A stretch of DNA of 15,087 nt from Robiginitomaculum sp. (GTDB taxonomy: Bacteria; Pseudomonadota; Alphaproteobacteria; Caulobacterales; Maricaulaceae): contig JAKITZ010000029.1 of NCBI GenBank assembly GCA_021647805.1, positions 1-15,087 of the forward strand, in the 5' to 3' direction. Under the pieces are notes generated by a model, which was given only the letters and a program-made list of their open reading frames with translations, was not told where the DNA came from and searched no databases. The position numbers and the translations under genes are program-made. This document shows positions 6,419-14,458 of the stretch, piece by piece; positions within the stretch are counted from its first letter, which is position 1; the number at the start of each line of letters is the position of its first letter.

Positions 6419-8227
6419 ATGACCATTGACCCTACACATATCCGCAACTTCTCGATCATTGCCCACATTGATCATGGCAAGTCCACTTTGGCAGATCGTT
6501 TGATCCAGTTTACTGGTGGATTGAGCAGTCGTGAAATGACCGAACAAGTTCTGGACAATATGGATATCGAGCGCGAGCGCGGTATCACCATCAAAGCCCA
6601 AACCGTGCGATTGGACTATACGGCCAAAGATGGCAAAGAATATATCTTGAACCTTATGGATACGCCGGGTCATGTGGACTTTGCCTATGAAGTGTCCCGT
6701 TCACTCGCCGCCTGTGAAGGTTCGATACTGGTGGTTGATGCCAGCCAAGGCGTAGAGGCACAAACCTTGGCCAATGTATATCAAGCCATTGACCATGATC
6801 ATGAAATTGTAACTGTACTTAACAAGATCGACCTACCAGCAGCAGAACCAGAGCGGGTGGCTCAACAGATCGAAGACGTGATCGGCATTGATGCCAGCGG
6901 CGCGATCGAGGCTTCGGCCAAATCCGGTATCGGCATTGAAGATATTCTTGAAGCAATTGTTGATCAATTGCCAGCTCCGACGGTGGGCAAGGCCGATGCG
7001 CCATTAAAAGCACTTCTTGTTGATGCTTGGTATGACGCATATCTCGGGGTAATCGTATTATTTAGAGTTTTAGACGGCACTGCCAAAAAAGGCATGCGCA
7101 TTCGCATGATGTCGACCAATGCTTCGTATGTAATTGATCGGGTTGGGGTTTTTCGCCCGAAAATTGAAACAGTAGCTAGCCTTGGCCCCGGCGAGATCGG
7201 TTTTTTAACAGCCTCGATCAAAGAAGTTGCTGATGCCGCAGTTGGCGAGACTATCACTGAGGAAAAGCGGCCGACGACAACCGCATTGCCGGGCTTTCGC
7301 CCAGTGCAGCCCGTGGTGTTTTGCGGAATGTTTCCGGTTGATGCTGCCGACTTTGAGGATTTGCGTGCTGCCGTTGGTAAGTTGCGCCTTAATGATGCTT
7401 CTTTTTCCTATGAAATGGAAACCAGCGCCGCACTTGGTTTTGGTTTTCGTTGCGGATTTTTAGGTCTTTTGCATCTTGAGATTATTCAAGAACGGTTATC
7501 CCGTGAATTTGACCTTGAACTGATCGCCACTGCACCATCTGTAGTCTATGAGATGACCTTAAACGACGGTTCGATGGTTAAATTGCACAACCCAGCCGAC
7601 ATGCCTGATCCGGTGAAAATCGAGAGCATTGCCGAGCCGTGGATACGAGCTACTATCTTGACCCCTGATGAATATATCGGGCCGATCTTAAAGCTATGCC
7701 AAGACCGCCGTGGCATTCAACAAGACATGTCCTATGCCGGATCACGGGCGATGATCGTTTATGATCTGCCACTTAACGAAGTGGTGTTTGATTTTTATGA
7801 TCGTTTGAAGTCTATCTCCAAAGGTTATGCCAGTTTTGATTATACTATCGAGGACTATCGTGAAGGCGATCTGGTCAAGATGAGCGTATTGGTAAATGCG
7901 GAGCCGGTTGATGCCTTGTCGATGATGGTACACCGTGGACAAGCAGAAAGCCGGGGACGGATATTGTGCGAGAAGCTTAAAGATCTGATCCCGCGCCACA
8001 TGTTCAAAATTCCGATTCAGGCAGCCATTGGTGGACGGGTCATTGCCCGTGAAACCATCTCTGCCATGCGCAAAGACGTTACCGCTAAATGTTATGGCGG
8101 CGATGCCACCAGAAAACGAAAACTGCTTGATAAGCAAAAAGCCGGCAAGAAGAAAATGCGCCAATTCGGTAAAGTTGAAATACCACAAAGCGCGTTTATT
8201 GCGGCCTTAAAAATGAGCGACGATTAG
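6419..8227 (+). CDS. lepA: Elongation factor 4 (LepA), ribosome back-translocating GTPase
   Basis: Translational GTPase that acts on the elongating/initiating ribosome and is linked to back-translocation and 30S biogenesis. The 602 residues match the usual 597-605. GTPase motifs: P-loop AHIDHGKST at 15-23, switch I region with the MDIERERGIT block (48-57), G3 DTPGH at 81-85 with the catalytic His85, G4 NKID at 135-138, and G5 SAKSG. These are followed by domain II, the EF-G-like domains III and V (GFGFRCGFLGLLHLEI around 340), and the LepA-specific C-terminal domain ending in a basic segment (TRKRKLLDKQKAGKKKMRQ) and PQSAFIAAL. ATG 6419 is the only reasonable start, because an in-frame TAA lies at 6395-6397. 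It has no good Shine-Dalgarno sequence: the nearest is GAG at 6401-6403. The gene stands alone, divergent from the eipA-like gene. Confidence 0.98.
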   Translation: MTIDPTHIRNFSIIAHIDHGKSTLADRLIQFTGGLSSREMTEQVLDNMDIERERGITIKAQTVRLDYTAKDGKEYILNLMDTPGHVDFAYEVSRSLAACEGSILVVDASQGVEAQTLANVYQAIDHDHEIVTVLNKIDLPAAEPERVAQQIEDVIGIDASGAIEASAKSGIGIEDILEAIVDQLPAPTVGKADAPLKALLVDAWYDAYLGVIVLFRVLDGTAKKGMRIRMMSTNASYVIDRVGVFRPKIETVASLGPGEIGFLTASIKEVADAAVGETITEEKRPTTTALPGFRPVQPVVFCGMFPVDAADFEDLRAAVGKLRLNDASFSYEMETSAALGFGFRCGFLGLLHLEIIQERLSREFDLELIATAPSVVYEMTLNDGSMVKLHNPADMPDPVKIESIAEPWIRATILTPDEYIGPILKLCQDRRGIQQDMSYAGSRAMIVYDLPLNEVVFDFYDRLKSISKGYASFDYTIEDYREGDLVKMSVLVNAEPVDALSMMVHRGQAESRGRILCEKLKDLIPRHMFKIPIQAAIGGRVIARETISAMRKDVTAKCYGGDATRKRKLLDKQKAGKKKMRQFGKVEIPQSAFIAALKMSDD

Positions 8228-8246
8228 CCAAATTCTGGGTTAAATA

Positions 8247-8275
8247 GAAAACCGTTGGTACTTTTGAACGTTTTC
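8247..8275 (+). terminator. Possible lepA terminator hairpin
   Basis: GAAAACCGTT at 8247-8256 pairs with AACGTTTTC at 8267-8275, giving nine pairs with one bulged C and a 10-base loop, 19 bases after the lepA stop. The T residues lie in the 3' arm itself (8271-8274) and no separate T-run follows, so it is a weak intrinsic terminator at best. Its place directly after the stop is the main support. Confidence 0.38.
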
Positions 8276-8644
8276 CTCACGGGATAAATGTTAAAGAGAC
8301 ACGACAGGAAATAATTATTGTTGGCGCAACTACCCATAGCCTTTATTAGCGAAACCCATGTTTTGTTGAGTTTATTTAAGCACTCACCATGTCAAAGAGC
8401 CACAAGTGGGCGTGGTATAGCCATTTGCAACACCATTATAGCAGGTGGGGAGATTGCGAGTATTCTTGAAACTTATACCCGCTGCTCAAGTGTCGGTAAG
8501 GGTGAATGATTGCTAATTCTTTGCCAATTAACCCTTAAGTTATGGCCAGTCTTTGGCAATGATTGCGAATTGGGGTATGCAGTAGTGCAAACAATGGTCT
8601 TGTTCACTCTTCTTTTGTCTAGCGGTCAAATACCACCAACAGGA

Positions 8645-8670
8645 CTCCCTCTCCCGTCTGGGAGAGGGAG
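8645..8670. repeat. Perfect 11-base-arm palindrome, REP-like dispersed element
   Basis: CTCCCTCTCCC at 8645-8655 and GGGAGAGGGAG at 8660-8670 are exact reverse complements around a GTCT loop, followed by GGGTGAGGG at 8671-8679. Hairpins of the CCCTCTCCC...GGGAGAGGG type with a GTGAGGG flank recur in intergenic DNA of many proteobacteria, from general recollection rather than a search. Translated, this gives the PLPSGRGRGEGV string seen in spurious proteins. It is the only copy I see in the window. It lies 157 bases downstream of the tadC stop, where it could stabilise the 3' end of the tad mRNA or slow polymerase. There is no T-run. Confidence 0.7.
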
Positions 8671-8826
8671 GGGTGAGGGTGTCTATGGTGACGATTACCA
8701 AGCAGGTGCCCATCCTTGCAACACCAACAATGGTCGATCATTTGCACATCCCCTAGCACCACCTACAAGGTTCGTATTGCTAGTTAACTTTCGTTTACAG
8801 CATACTTTACCGCCGACAGTAAAAGC

Positions 8827-9795
8827 TTAACCGTTTAGTTGCTGGAATTTGATAATCGCCGGCCCTAAAACTACCACAAACAAAACTGGCAGGAAGAATA
8901 TAATCATTGGTACGGTTAGTTTAGCTGGCAATGATGCCGCCTTTTTTTCTGCTTGCGACATGCGCATTTCACGGTTTTCCTTGGCCATTACCCGCAAAGA
9001 TGTGCCTAAAGGGGTTCCGTATTTCTCGGCTTGAATCAGCGAGGTCGCCACTGCTCTTACGCCCGGGTGATTGGTACGAATGGCCAAATTTTCATAAGCT
9101 TGACGGCGTTCTTGTAAATAAGAAAGCTCGGCAGTGGTAAGTGACATTTCTTCGGCCAGTTCGATCGAGCTACTGCCAACCTCGGCAGCAACCTTACCAA
9201 AGGCAGCTTCTATCGACATGCCAGATTCGACACAAATAAGTAATAAATCAAGCGCGTCAGGAAAGGCTTTCATAATGGATTCGCGTCGTTTAGCAGCAAT
9301 ATTATTGATATAAATGCCCGGAGCATAATAACCAACAACCAACATCCCAAAGGCCATTGCAAAACGCATCATTGGCGATTTGCCGAAATCATTAAAGAAA
9401 AACAAATATAAAAGGCTGAAAATGAAAAGAGCAATCGGCGCAACCAACCGAAAGAAATAAAAGGTCATAATTGGCCTTTGGCCACGTAAGCCGGCCTGTA
9501 ACAAGCTTTTTTGCAATTCGGTGTCTTCGAGCAAAGTGGTCAAATTAAGCTTACCAACCACGTCGGTCATGAAACCTTTTGACTCGCCGCGTAAATTTCC
9601 TTTTCCAGCAATAGCTGCACGGGATTGTTTTCTTAATTGCTCGCGCCTGGTGGCCACAGACTTCAGTCGCCCGGCAAATTTATTACCGCTGAATAATGGC
9701 CCAATCAAAGTTACCACCGTGGCAAAAGCAATAACTGCCGCAAAAACTGTTACCAAAAATTCCGGATCAACCAGTGTTTTTATTGAAAACTCCAT
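8827..9795 (-). CDS. tadC: Type II secretion F domain protein TadC, Tad pilus inner-membrane platform
   Basis: Second of two GspF-like platform proteins of the Flp/Tad pilus; with TadB it would form the inner-membrane core coupled to the CpaF motor. It has 322 residues. Predicted membrane segments lie at about 12-34, 113-135, 142-160 and 293-315. The cytoplasmic T2SSF domain occupies about 178-300, with FPDALDLLLICVESGMSIEAAF at 178-199, EKYGTPLGTSLRVMA at 257-271 and KKAASLPAKLTVPMI at 284-298, all typical of TadC. A basic linker (40-62) follows the first segment. The ATG at 9795 has GAGG and GGGA upstream and lies 19 bases after the tadB stop. It is the last gene of the operon in view; no tadD follows. 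Confidence 0.95.
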   Translation of the reverse strand: MEFSIKTLVDPEFLVTVFAAVIAFATVVTLIGPLFSGNKFAGRLKSVATRREQLRKQSRAAIAGKGNLRGESKGFMTDVVGKLNLTTLLEDTELQKSLLQAGLRGQRPIMTFYFFRLVAPIALFIFSLLYLFFFNDFGKSPMMRFAMAFGMLVVGYYAPGIYINNIAAKRRESIMKAFPDALDLLLICVESGMSIEAAFGKVAAEVGSSSIELAEEMSLTTAELSYLQERRQAYENLAIRTNHPGVRAVATSLIQAEKYGTPLGTSLRVMAKENREMRMSQAEKKAASLPAKLTVPMIIFFLPVLFVVVLGPAIIKFQQLNG

Positions 9796-9814
9796 GCTTT
9801 CCCAACCTCGATCA

Positions 9815-10804
9815 TTAGATATTAAAATTGATCATTTTACTCATCACGAAAATACCGCACGCCATCCAAAATGCCCCGCCAGCTAGCATTAACTGACCGT
9901 TGGTTTCGGTAAACATCAGCATGATATAATCTGGCGTGGTAAGATAAACGATGCCGCCCACAAGCGGTGGCAAAGAGCCAATAATCATTGATGATGCTTT
10001 GGCTTCTGATGACATGGCTTGAATTTTCTCGCGCATCATTTTTCTTGCCCGCAATACCATAGAAAGATTATCCAAAGCCTCGGCCAAATTACCGCCGGTT
10101 TTTTGTTGAATAGTCAAAACAATGGTAAAAAAGTTCAATTCGGAGAGAGGCATGCGGTTATACATTTTCAGCAGGCCGGTTGGCAAATCAACGCCTACCG
10201 ATTGCCCCTCAACCAGTAATTTAAACTCTGGCCCCACTGGATCAGGTGACTCGCTAGCAATAATTTGCAAACACTCATTTAGTGGCAAACCGGATTTTAC
10301 CCCGCGAACAATAATATCGATAGCATTGGAAAATTCTGCAGAAAATTTCTTGGCGCGTTTTTTACGCAAAAACCCCAACACCCACCTAGGAAGCCCAACA
10401 CCAGCACCAATGCCAATGCCCAAAGCGATTAGAACAGGACGCCCAGTGAACAATAATCCGCCAGCAACCAGAAACCCGACCACTAAGCAACCAATCCAAA
10501 AACCGGTTGGCGACCATTTCAACCCAGCTTGTTTTATTTGGCTTTTTAAGGTGTAGGTTTGTTTGCGTTGCTGTTTTTGATGTGCCTCAAGGTCTTTTAG
10601 GGTTTCTTGCACCTGTTTGCGGCGATTATTGGCCACATCCAGAGCCGAAACCGCCTTTTTACCTCTTTTCAAACCGCCAGAATCTAAACTTTTGACCCGC
10701 TTAGTTGCGACCTTATTACCCGAACCACTAGCAAACACCCAACCGATACCGGCAACACTAACAAAAGCTAAGACCGCAACCAAAATAATAGTCATATCGC
10801 CCAT
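9815..10804 (-). CDS. tadB: Type II secretion F domain protein TadB, Tad pilus inner-membrane platform
   Basis: GspF-like inner-membrane platform protein of the Tad pilus, 329 residues. Hydrophobic segments are at about 5-25, two closely spaced at 102-120 and 124-145, then 273-290 and 305-322. The T2SSF domain lies at about 157-282, with FSNAIDIIVRGVKSGLPLNECL at 158-179 and the GGNLAEALDNLS block at 237-248. A charged, glutamine-rich stretch at 60-85 (QVQETLKDLEAHQKQQRKQ) may be a short coiled coil. The ATG at 10804 follows the cpaF stop by two bases. A strong GGAGG, seven bases before it, lies inside the last codons of cpaF, so translation is likely coupled. Confidence 0.95.
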   Translation of the reverse strand: MGDMTIILVAVLAFVSVAGIGWVFASGSGNKVATKRVKSLDSGGLKRGKKAVSALDVANNRRKQVQETLKDLEAHQKQQRKQTYTLKSQIKQAGLKWSPTGFWIGCLVVGFLVAGGLLFTGRPVLIALGIGIGAGVGLPRWVLGFLRKKRAKKFSAEFSNAIDIIVRGVKSGLPLNECLQIIASESPDPVGPEFKLLVEGQSVGVDLPTGLLKMYNRMPLSELNFFTIVLTIQQKTGGNLAEALDNLSMVLRARKMMREKIQAMSSEAKASSMIIGSLPPLVGGIVYLTTPDYIMLMFTETNGQLMLAGGAFWMACGIFVMSKMINFNI

Positions 10805-10806
10805 AC

Positions 10807-12267
10807 TTATGCCTCCGCCGCATCAAGGGCTAGAGCCAACTCGCCCTCAAGACCATAATAACGGGCACGATCCCAAAAATTAGGTCTGGCAATGCCAGTC
10901 GAATTGTGTTGCCCAACAATATTGCCGTTCTCGTCTTCGCCTTTAATCTCATACAAGAAAATGTCCTGAGTGATTATAACCTCCCCCTCCATTCCCAGCA
11001 CTTCGGTTACGTGAGTGATCTTACGAGAACCATCACGTAATCTGGCAGCCTGAATTACCACATCAATCGAGCCAGCAATCATTTCACGAATAGTTCGTGA
11101 TGGCAGGCCAAAACCACCCATGGTGATCATTGACTCAAGACGTGACAATGACTCGCGTGGGCTATTGGCGTGAATAGTTCCCATAGAACCATCGTGGCCG
11201 GTATTCATTGCTTGCAATAAGTCAAACGCTTCATGGCCGCGAACCTCGCCAACAATGATCCGCTCCGGTCGCATACGCAGACAGTTTTTTACCAGATCTG
11301 TCATTGTTATCATGCCCGTGCCTTCAAGGTTTGGCGGGCGGGTTTCCAGCCGCACCACATGCGGTTGTTGTAATTGTAGCTCTGCTGCATCTTCGCAAGT
11401 AATAACCCGCTCGTCCGGCTCGATATAAGCGGTCATGCAGTTCAAAAGCGTGGTTTTGCCGGAACCAGTACCACCAGAGATCAGCACATTACATCTAGAT
11501 GCGCCAATAATGCCTAAGACCTTGGCTCCTTCTGGTGTGATCGAGTTAAATTTCACCAGATCATCAAGGGTAAGTTTGTCTTTTTTGAATTTACGAATGG
11601 TTAAGGTTGGCCCGTCCAGTGACAAAGGTGGAGCGATCACATTTACTCTTGATCCGTCCATCAATCTTGCATCACATATCGGACTGGACTCATCAACTCG
11701 TCTGCCAACTTGACTAACTATGCGTTGGCAAATGTTCATCAACTGGCCGTTATCTCGGAATCGAACTCCGGTTTTTTCTACTTTGCCGTTTACCTCGATG
11801 AAAACCGCATCAGCTCCATTGACCATAATATCGGAAATATCATCACGAGCCAGTAATGGCTCCAGCGGGCCAAAACCCAAGACGTCATCACAAATATCTT
11901 GTAACAGGCCTTCTTGCTCGGCAATCGACATTACTACGTTTTTGATCGAAATTATTTCCGTAACAATGTCGCGTATTTCTTCGGCAGCACTGGTTGTGTC
12001 CAATTGCGCCAGTTGCGACAGATCTATCGTATCGATCAAAGCATTAAAAATAGTGGTTTTAATAGCATAATATTCTTCGGAACGCTTGGTGTTTTCCTCG
12101 GCAATAACAGGTTTCTTTTTGCTCTGGGCAATTTTAGCAGGTGGCGTAGTTGCTGATTTTTGGCTATTGGACGAAACAACGTCCTCGCCATTTTCTGACG
12201 GCGCTTTGGGCGCAGCTGCTACGGGAGCTGGACTTACCTTGTCTGTTACGACACGTTTACCGAACAT
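10807..12267 (-). CDS. cpaF: Tad pilus assembly ATPase CpaF/TadA
   Basis: Hexameric secretion ATPase (GspE/VirB11 superfamily, cytoplasmic) that powers pilus assembly through TadB/TadC. It has 486 residues. Residues 1-65 form a low-complexity Ala/Pro/Lys linker, and a helical N-domain spans about 66-135. PAS-like GFGPLEPLL begins at 131, followed by the RVDESSPICDARLMDGSRVNV block at 190-210. The Walker A is GGTGSGKTT at 265-273. The Asp/Glu box region ERVITCEDAAELQL lies at 286-299, Walker B RIIVGEVRG at 336-344, and the His box TGHDGSMGTIHANS at 356-369. All catalytic residues expected of an active motor are present. The ATG at 12267 has only a weak AGG upstream and lies 14 bases after the cpaE stop. 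Confidence 0.97.
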   Translation of the reverse strand: MFGKRVVTDKVSPAPVAAAPKAPSENGEDVVSSNSQKSATTPPAKIAQSKKKPVIAEENTKRSEEYYAIKTTIFNALIDTIDLSQLAQLDTTSAAEEIRDIVTEIISIKNVVMSIAEQEGLLQDICDDVLGFGPLEPLLARDDISDIMVNGADAVFIEVNGKVEKTGVRFRDNGQLMNICQRIVSQVGRRVDESSPICDARLMDGSRVNVIAPPLSLDGPTLTIRKFKKDKLTLDDLVKFNSITPEGAKVLGIIGASRCNVLISGGTGSGKTTLLNCMTAYIEPDERVITCEDAAELQLQQPHVVRLETRPPNLEGTGMITMTDLVKNCLRMRPERIIVGEVRGHEAFDLLQAMNTGHDGSMGTIHANSPRESLSRLESMITMGGFGLPSRTIREMIAGSIDVVIQAARLRDGSRKITHVTEVLGMEGEVIITQDIFLYEIKGEDENGNIVGQHNSTGIARPNFWDRARYYGLEGELALALDAAEA

Positions 12268-12281
12268 AATTCTAGCCTGAC

Positions 12282-13721
12282 TTATTTACGACCTAAAAGC
12301 TTGCCTAAAAACCCGGGGCTTTTAGCGATCTCTATTTCTCTACCAGTAATTGTTGCTGCCAATGACTGAATACCGGCAACGGCTTTGGACGCAGCATTTA
12401 CTTCTGAAAGCATTTGTCCGTTATTTGTCGCTTGGCCATATAGCTCCGGCTCAAACGGCAAAACCAAATTTGGTTCTGCACCTAATGCCTCAGTAAAATC
12501 TTTAACCGAAATTTCTGGCCTTTTTGGCACTCCAACCTGATTTACAATGATCTTTGGTGGATTATCATTTGATCTTCTGGTTTTCAGCAAATCATACATA
12601 TTCTTGGCATTGCGCAAACAAGCCAGATCCGGCGAAGCAACTATCACTACATCATCAGCCAGCAACAATGTGTTTTTGATCCAAGTTGTCCAGATATGTG
12701 GCAAATCAAGTATTACATGCGGAACCGTGGCACGAACTTCGGAAATCACCGTTTCATAGGATTCTTTATCAATTTCCCACTCCCGGTCCAGCGTTGCCGG
12801 CGCAGTAAATACCGATAAACGATCAGTACACTTAGTCATAAGCCTCTCTAGCAACACATCGTCAACTCGATCCGGATCAGATAACGCCTCTCCAATTCCC
12901 TGAGCACTATCTTGATTAAAGTCCAACCCGGCAGTGCCAAAAGACAAATCAAGGTCAATAATAGTTGTGCCAAGTTGTAGGTTTTCCGAAATCTGCCAAG
13001 CCAAGTTATGAGCTATCGTAGAAGAGCCCACTCCCCCCTTAGCGCCTATAACTGCAGTTACTTTTCCAGAAAAAGGTTTATCGGGATCAGTAAACAAGTT
13101 TGAAATTGTTTTTACAATCTGAATTGGAGCAATTGGCGGCACCAAATACTCGCTAATCCCTCGTGCCATCAATTCACGATATAACGATATATCGTTAGCA
13201 GCACCAATGACCACAACCTTGGTTCCGGCATCGCAAACAGCCGCTAACTCGTTTAATTGCTCAAACAATCCATGGCCGCGCATACCAGATTCTATCAAAA
13301 TAAGATTTGGCGTGTTCTCGTCATGATAATGCTCAATAGCCGCCGGCAACCCCCCCATTGAAATGGTGGTTTGCGCTCGTGATAATCGCCTATCAGCACT
13401 TGCTCGTTCAATTAGTTGCGCAGTATCAGGGCGCTCACAAAATGCAGCAATGGAAATTCTTGGTACTGGAGACAGGGTTTCATCAGCATCGCTGTATTCA
13501 TCTTCTACGGACGCAATATAAGCTGGAGGTGCCATTTGTTTAGACATTTGCTCCAGCGGCGGCAAATTATCCATTTGTGGTGGGCTAGAAATAGCCGAAG
13601 CGCCAAATACAGTACCAGGATCACTATCCATGACTTCATCGGGGCCATTTTCCCACTCATTTGGCACAGCAAATGCATCAGCTGGATCAAAAGGGTCAAT
13701 AGGTTTGCTATCTTGGCTCAT
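12282..13721 (-). CDS. cpaE: Pilus localisation ATPase CpaE/TadZ (atypical receiver plus ParA/MinD-like domain)
   Basis: Cytoplasmic protein that localises the Tad machinery, at the cell pole in Caulobacter. It has 479 residues. The N-terminal 85 residues are acidic, Pro-rich and probably disordered. Residues about 86-212 form a receiver-like domain: the phospho-acceptor position at the end of PNLILIES (138-145) appears to be Glu144 rather than Asp, and the Lys-Pro motif is replaced by YLVPP at 192-196, so phosphorylation is unlikely. Residues about 219-470 are a MinD/ParA-type ATPase with the deviant P-loop GAKGGVGSST at 226-235. The signature Lys228 is kept, but the usual second Lys is Ser233, as in CpaE relatives. 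IIDLDLSFGTAGLD at 254-267 and HVILDLPH at 335-342 follow. ATG 13721 is preceded by GGA nine bases upstream and by a 15-codon open frame whose stop overlaps it. Confidence 0.95.
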   Translation of the reverse strand: MSQDSKPIDPFDPADAFAVPNEWENGPDEVMDSDPGTVFGASAISSPPQMDNLPPLEQMSKQMAPPAYIASVEDEYSDADETLSPVPRISIAAFCERPDTAQLIERASADRRLSRAQTTISMGGLPAAIEHYHDENTPNLILIESGMRGHGLFEQLNELAAVCDAGTKVVVIGAANDISLYRELMARGISEYLVPPIAPIQIVKTISNLFTDPDKPFSGKVTAVIGAKGGVGSSTIAHNLAWQISENLQLGTTIIDLDLSFGTAGLDFNQDSAQGIGEALSDPDRVDDVLLERLMTKCTDRLSVFTAPATLDREWEIDKESYETVISEVRATVPHVILDLPHIWTTWIKNTLLLADDVVIVASPDLACLRNAKNMYDLLKTRRSNDNPPKIIVNQVGVPKRPEISVKDFTEALGAEPNLVLPFEPELYGQATNNGQMLSEVNAASKAVAGIQSLAATITGREIEIAKSPGFLGKLLGRK

Positions 13722-13765
13722 TTACTTAATTCCGATTTCTTCGGTGTTGTGTTCATTTTTTTCAT
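13718..13765 (-). CDS. Possible 15-residue basic leader peptide between cpaD and cpaE
   Basis: Minus-strand frame MKKMNTTPKKSELSK. Its ATG follows the cpaD TAA with no gap, and its TGA overlaps the cpaE ATG (ATGA). It fills the 44-base spacer exactly, and a second in-frame ATG is its fourth codon. No Shine-Dalgarno sequence precedes it, so translation would rely on reinitiation after cpaD. The small inverted repeat CCGA/TCGG within it covers the only GGA available as a cpaE ribosome binding site. It may be chance; conservation in relatives is unknown to me. Confidence 0.25.
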   Translation of the reverse strand: MKKMNTTPKKSELSK

Positions 13766-14455
13766 TTAGTCAACAGCATCACTAACCGAGGCTTCTTCAT
13801 CAGAAGTACGTTCAACTCCGGTGGTTTCGCCTAAGACATATTTTTCATAAGTAACAATTCTACGATCAGCTATCGTTGTATCCATGGCCTTTGGATCAAC
13901 AAGATCATAAGGATCAGCGATCATCGCCGCCATATTGACCGTAACGGCACAACCAAAGTTAGCTGAGGGTTTGTTACTAAAATTCATTGCCAAATTTTGT
14001 TGCGAAGCATTGCAGTTTTGCGCTGTGGCAACATATTTGCGAAAGCTAAGAATTACCGGTGGCTTGTTTTGGCCATCAGCACGATAATTTCCACCAGCTA
14101 TTTGCTGCCAAGCCAATCCTTCTGCGTATAGTATTTCTCTGGTTTGCGCTGCGGCAGTAACTGCAATATTTGCATTTTTTGAGCTATCTGGGATCGACAG
14201 ACCAATAGGCCCATGACCTTTATTACGCCAATTATGCACGAAACCTTTAATGGCGGCTTTTTGTGTAAGGGAAAGCCCGCTATCGTTACGATCCAATACC
14301 AAATGCAATCGCTCGCTAGTTTCGGTTACAGAAACTTTGTGCCTGTCACCGGGTAATTTCCAAACCATTGCAGGCTCATTAACAGCACAAGCCCCAACAA
14401 CAGACGAAGCGAGCAGTAAAACCAAACCAGTATAAAATTTATTCATCACTTGCAT
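13766..14455 (-). CDS. cpaD: Tad pilus assembly lipoprotein CpaD
   Basis: Outer-membrane-associated lipoprotein that supports the CpaC secretin in Caulobacter-type Tad systems. It has 229 residues from ATG 14455. The signal sequence (hydrophobic 9-20) ends in VGAC, with Cys23 the probable lipid site. The family signature is clear: the RLHLVLDRNDSGLS region at 49-62, VTAAAQTREILYAEGL at 99-114, and the diagnostic SANFGCAVTVNMAAMIADPYDLV at 164-186. The Asp/Glu-rich C-terminus (217-229) looks flexible. ATG 14455 follows the cpaC stop by three bases. The in-frame ATG at 14446 (Met4) gives a tidier signal peptide (MNKFYTG) and has AGGGG nine bases upstream, so it may be the true start; I kept the longer form. 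Confidence 0.94.
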   Translation of the reverse strand: MQVMNKFYTGLVLLLASSVVGACAVNEPAMVWKLPGDRHKVSVTETSERLHLVLDRNDSGLSLTQKAAIKGFVHNWRNKGHGPIGLSIPDSSKNANIAVTAAAQTREILYAEGLAWQQIAGGNYRADGQNKPPVILSFRKYVATAQNCNASQQNLAMNFSNKPSANFGCAVTVNMAAMIADPYDLVDPKAMDTTIADRRIVTYEKYVLGETTGVERTSDEEASVSDAVD

Positions 14456-14458
14456 CCC

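Larger units (their letters stand above)
8228..8826. other. 599-base spacer between convergent lepA and tadC without a convincing gene
   Basis: Open frames at 8318-8509 and 8510-8830 exist, but neither has a recognisable domain, a ribosome binding site or coding-like composition, and the second runs through the palindrome at 8645-8670. I see no tRNA cloverleaf, no intact transposase and no long internal repeat. The contents I can support are a bulged hairpin just after lepA (8247-8275), a small inverted repeat TTGCCA/TGGCAA at 8521-8526 and 8554-8559, and the perfect palindrome. The decamer AACAATGGTC occurs twice, near 8590 and 8725. It may be decayed sequence or hold an untranslated RNA; nothing visible decides this. 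Confidence 0.6.

Noticed and set aside
7742..8188. 148-codon antisense open frame inside lepA
   Set aside because: It is opposite conserved LepA codons, with no ribosome binding site and no family resemblance.
8318..8509. 63-codon open frame on the + strand in the same spacer
   Set aside because: It starts at a TTG without a ribosome binding site and has no resemblance to any family I know.
8510..8830. 106-codon open frame on the + strand in the lepA-tadC spacer
   Set aside because: Its only recognisable string, PLPSGRGRGEGV, is the translation of the palindromic repeat. There is no ribosome binding site or domain, and the frame overlaps the tadC stop.
10122..10556. 144-codon open frame on the + strand opposite tadB
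   Set aside because: It is a shadow of tadB; the composition and lack of domain fit a complementary frame.
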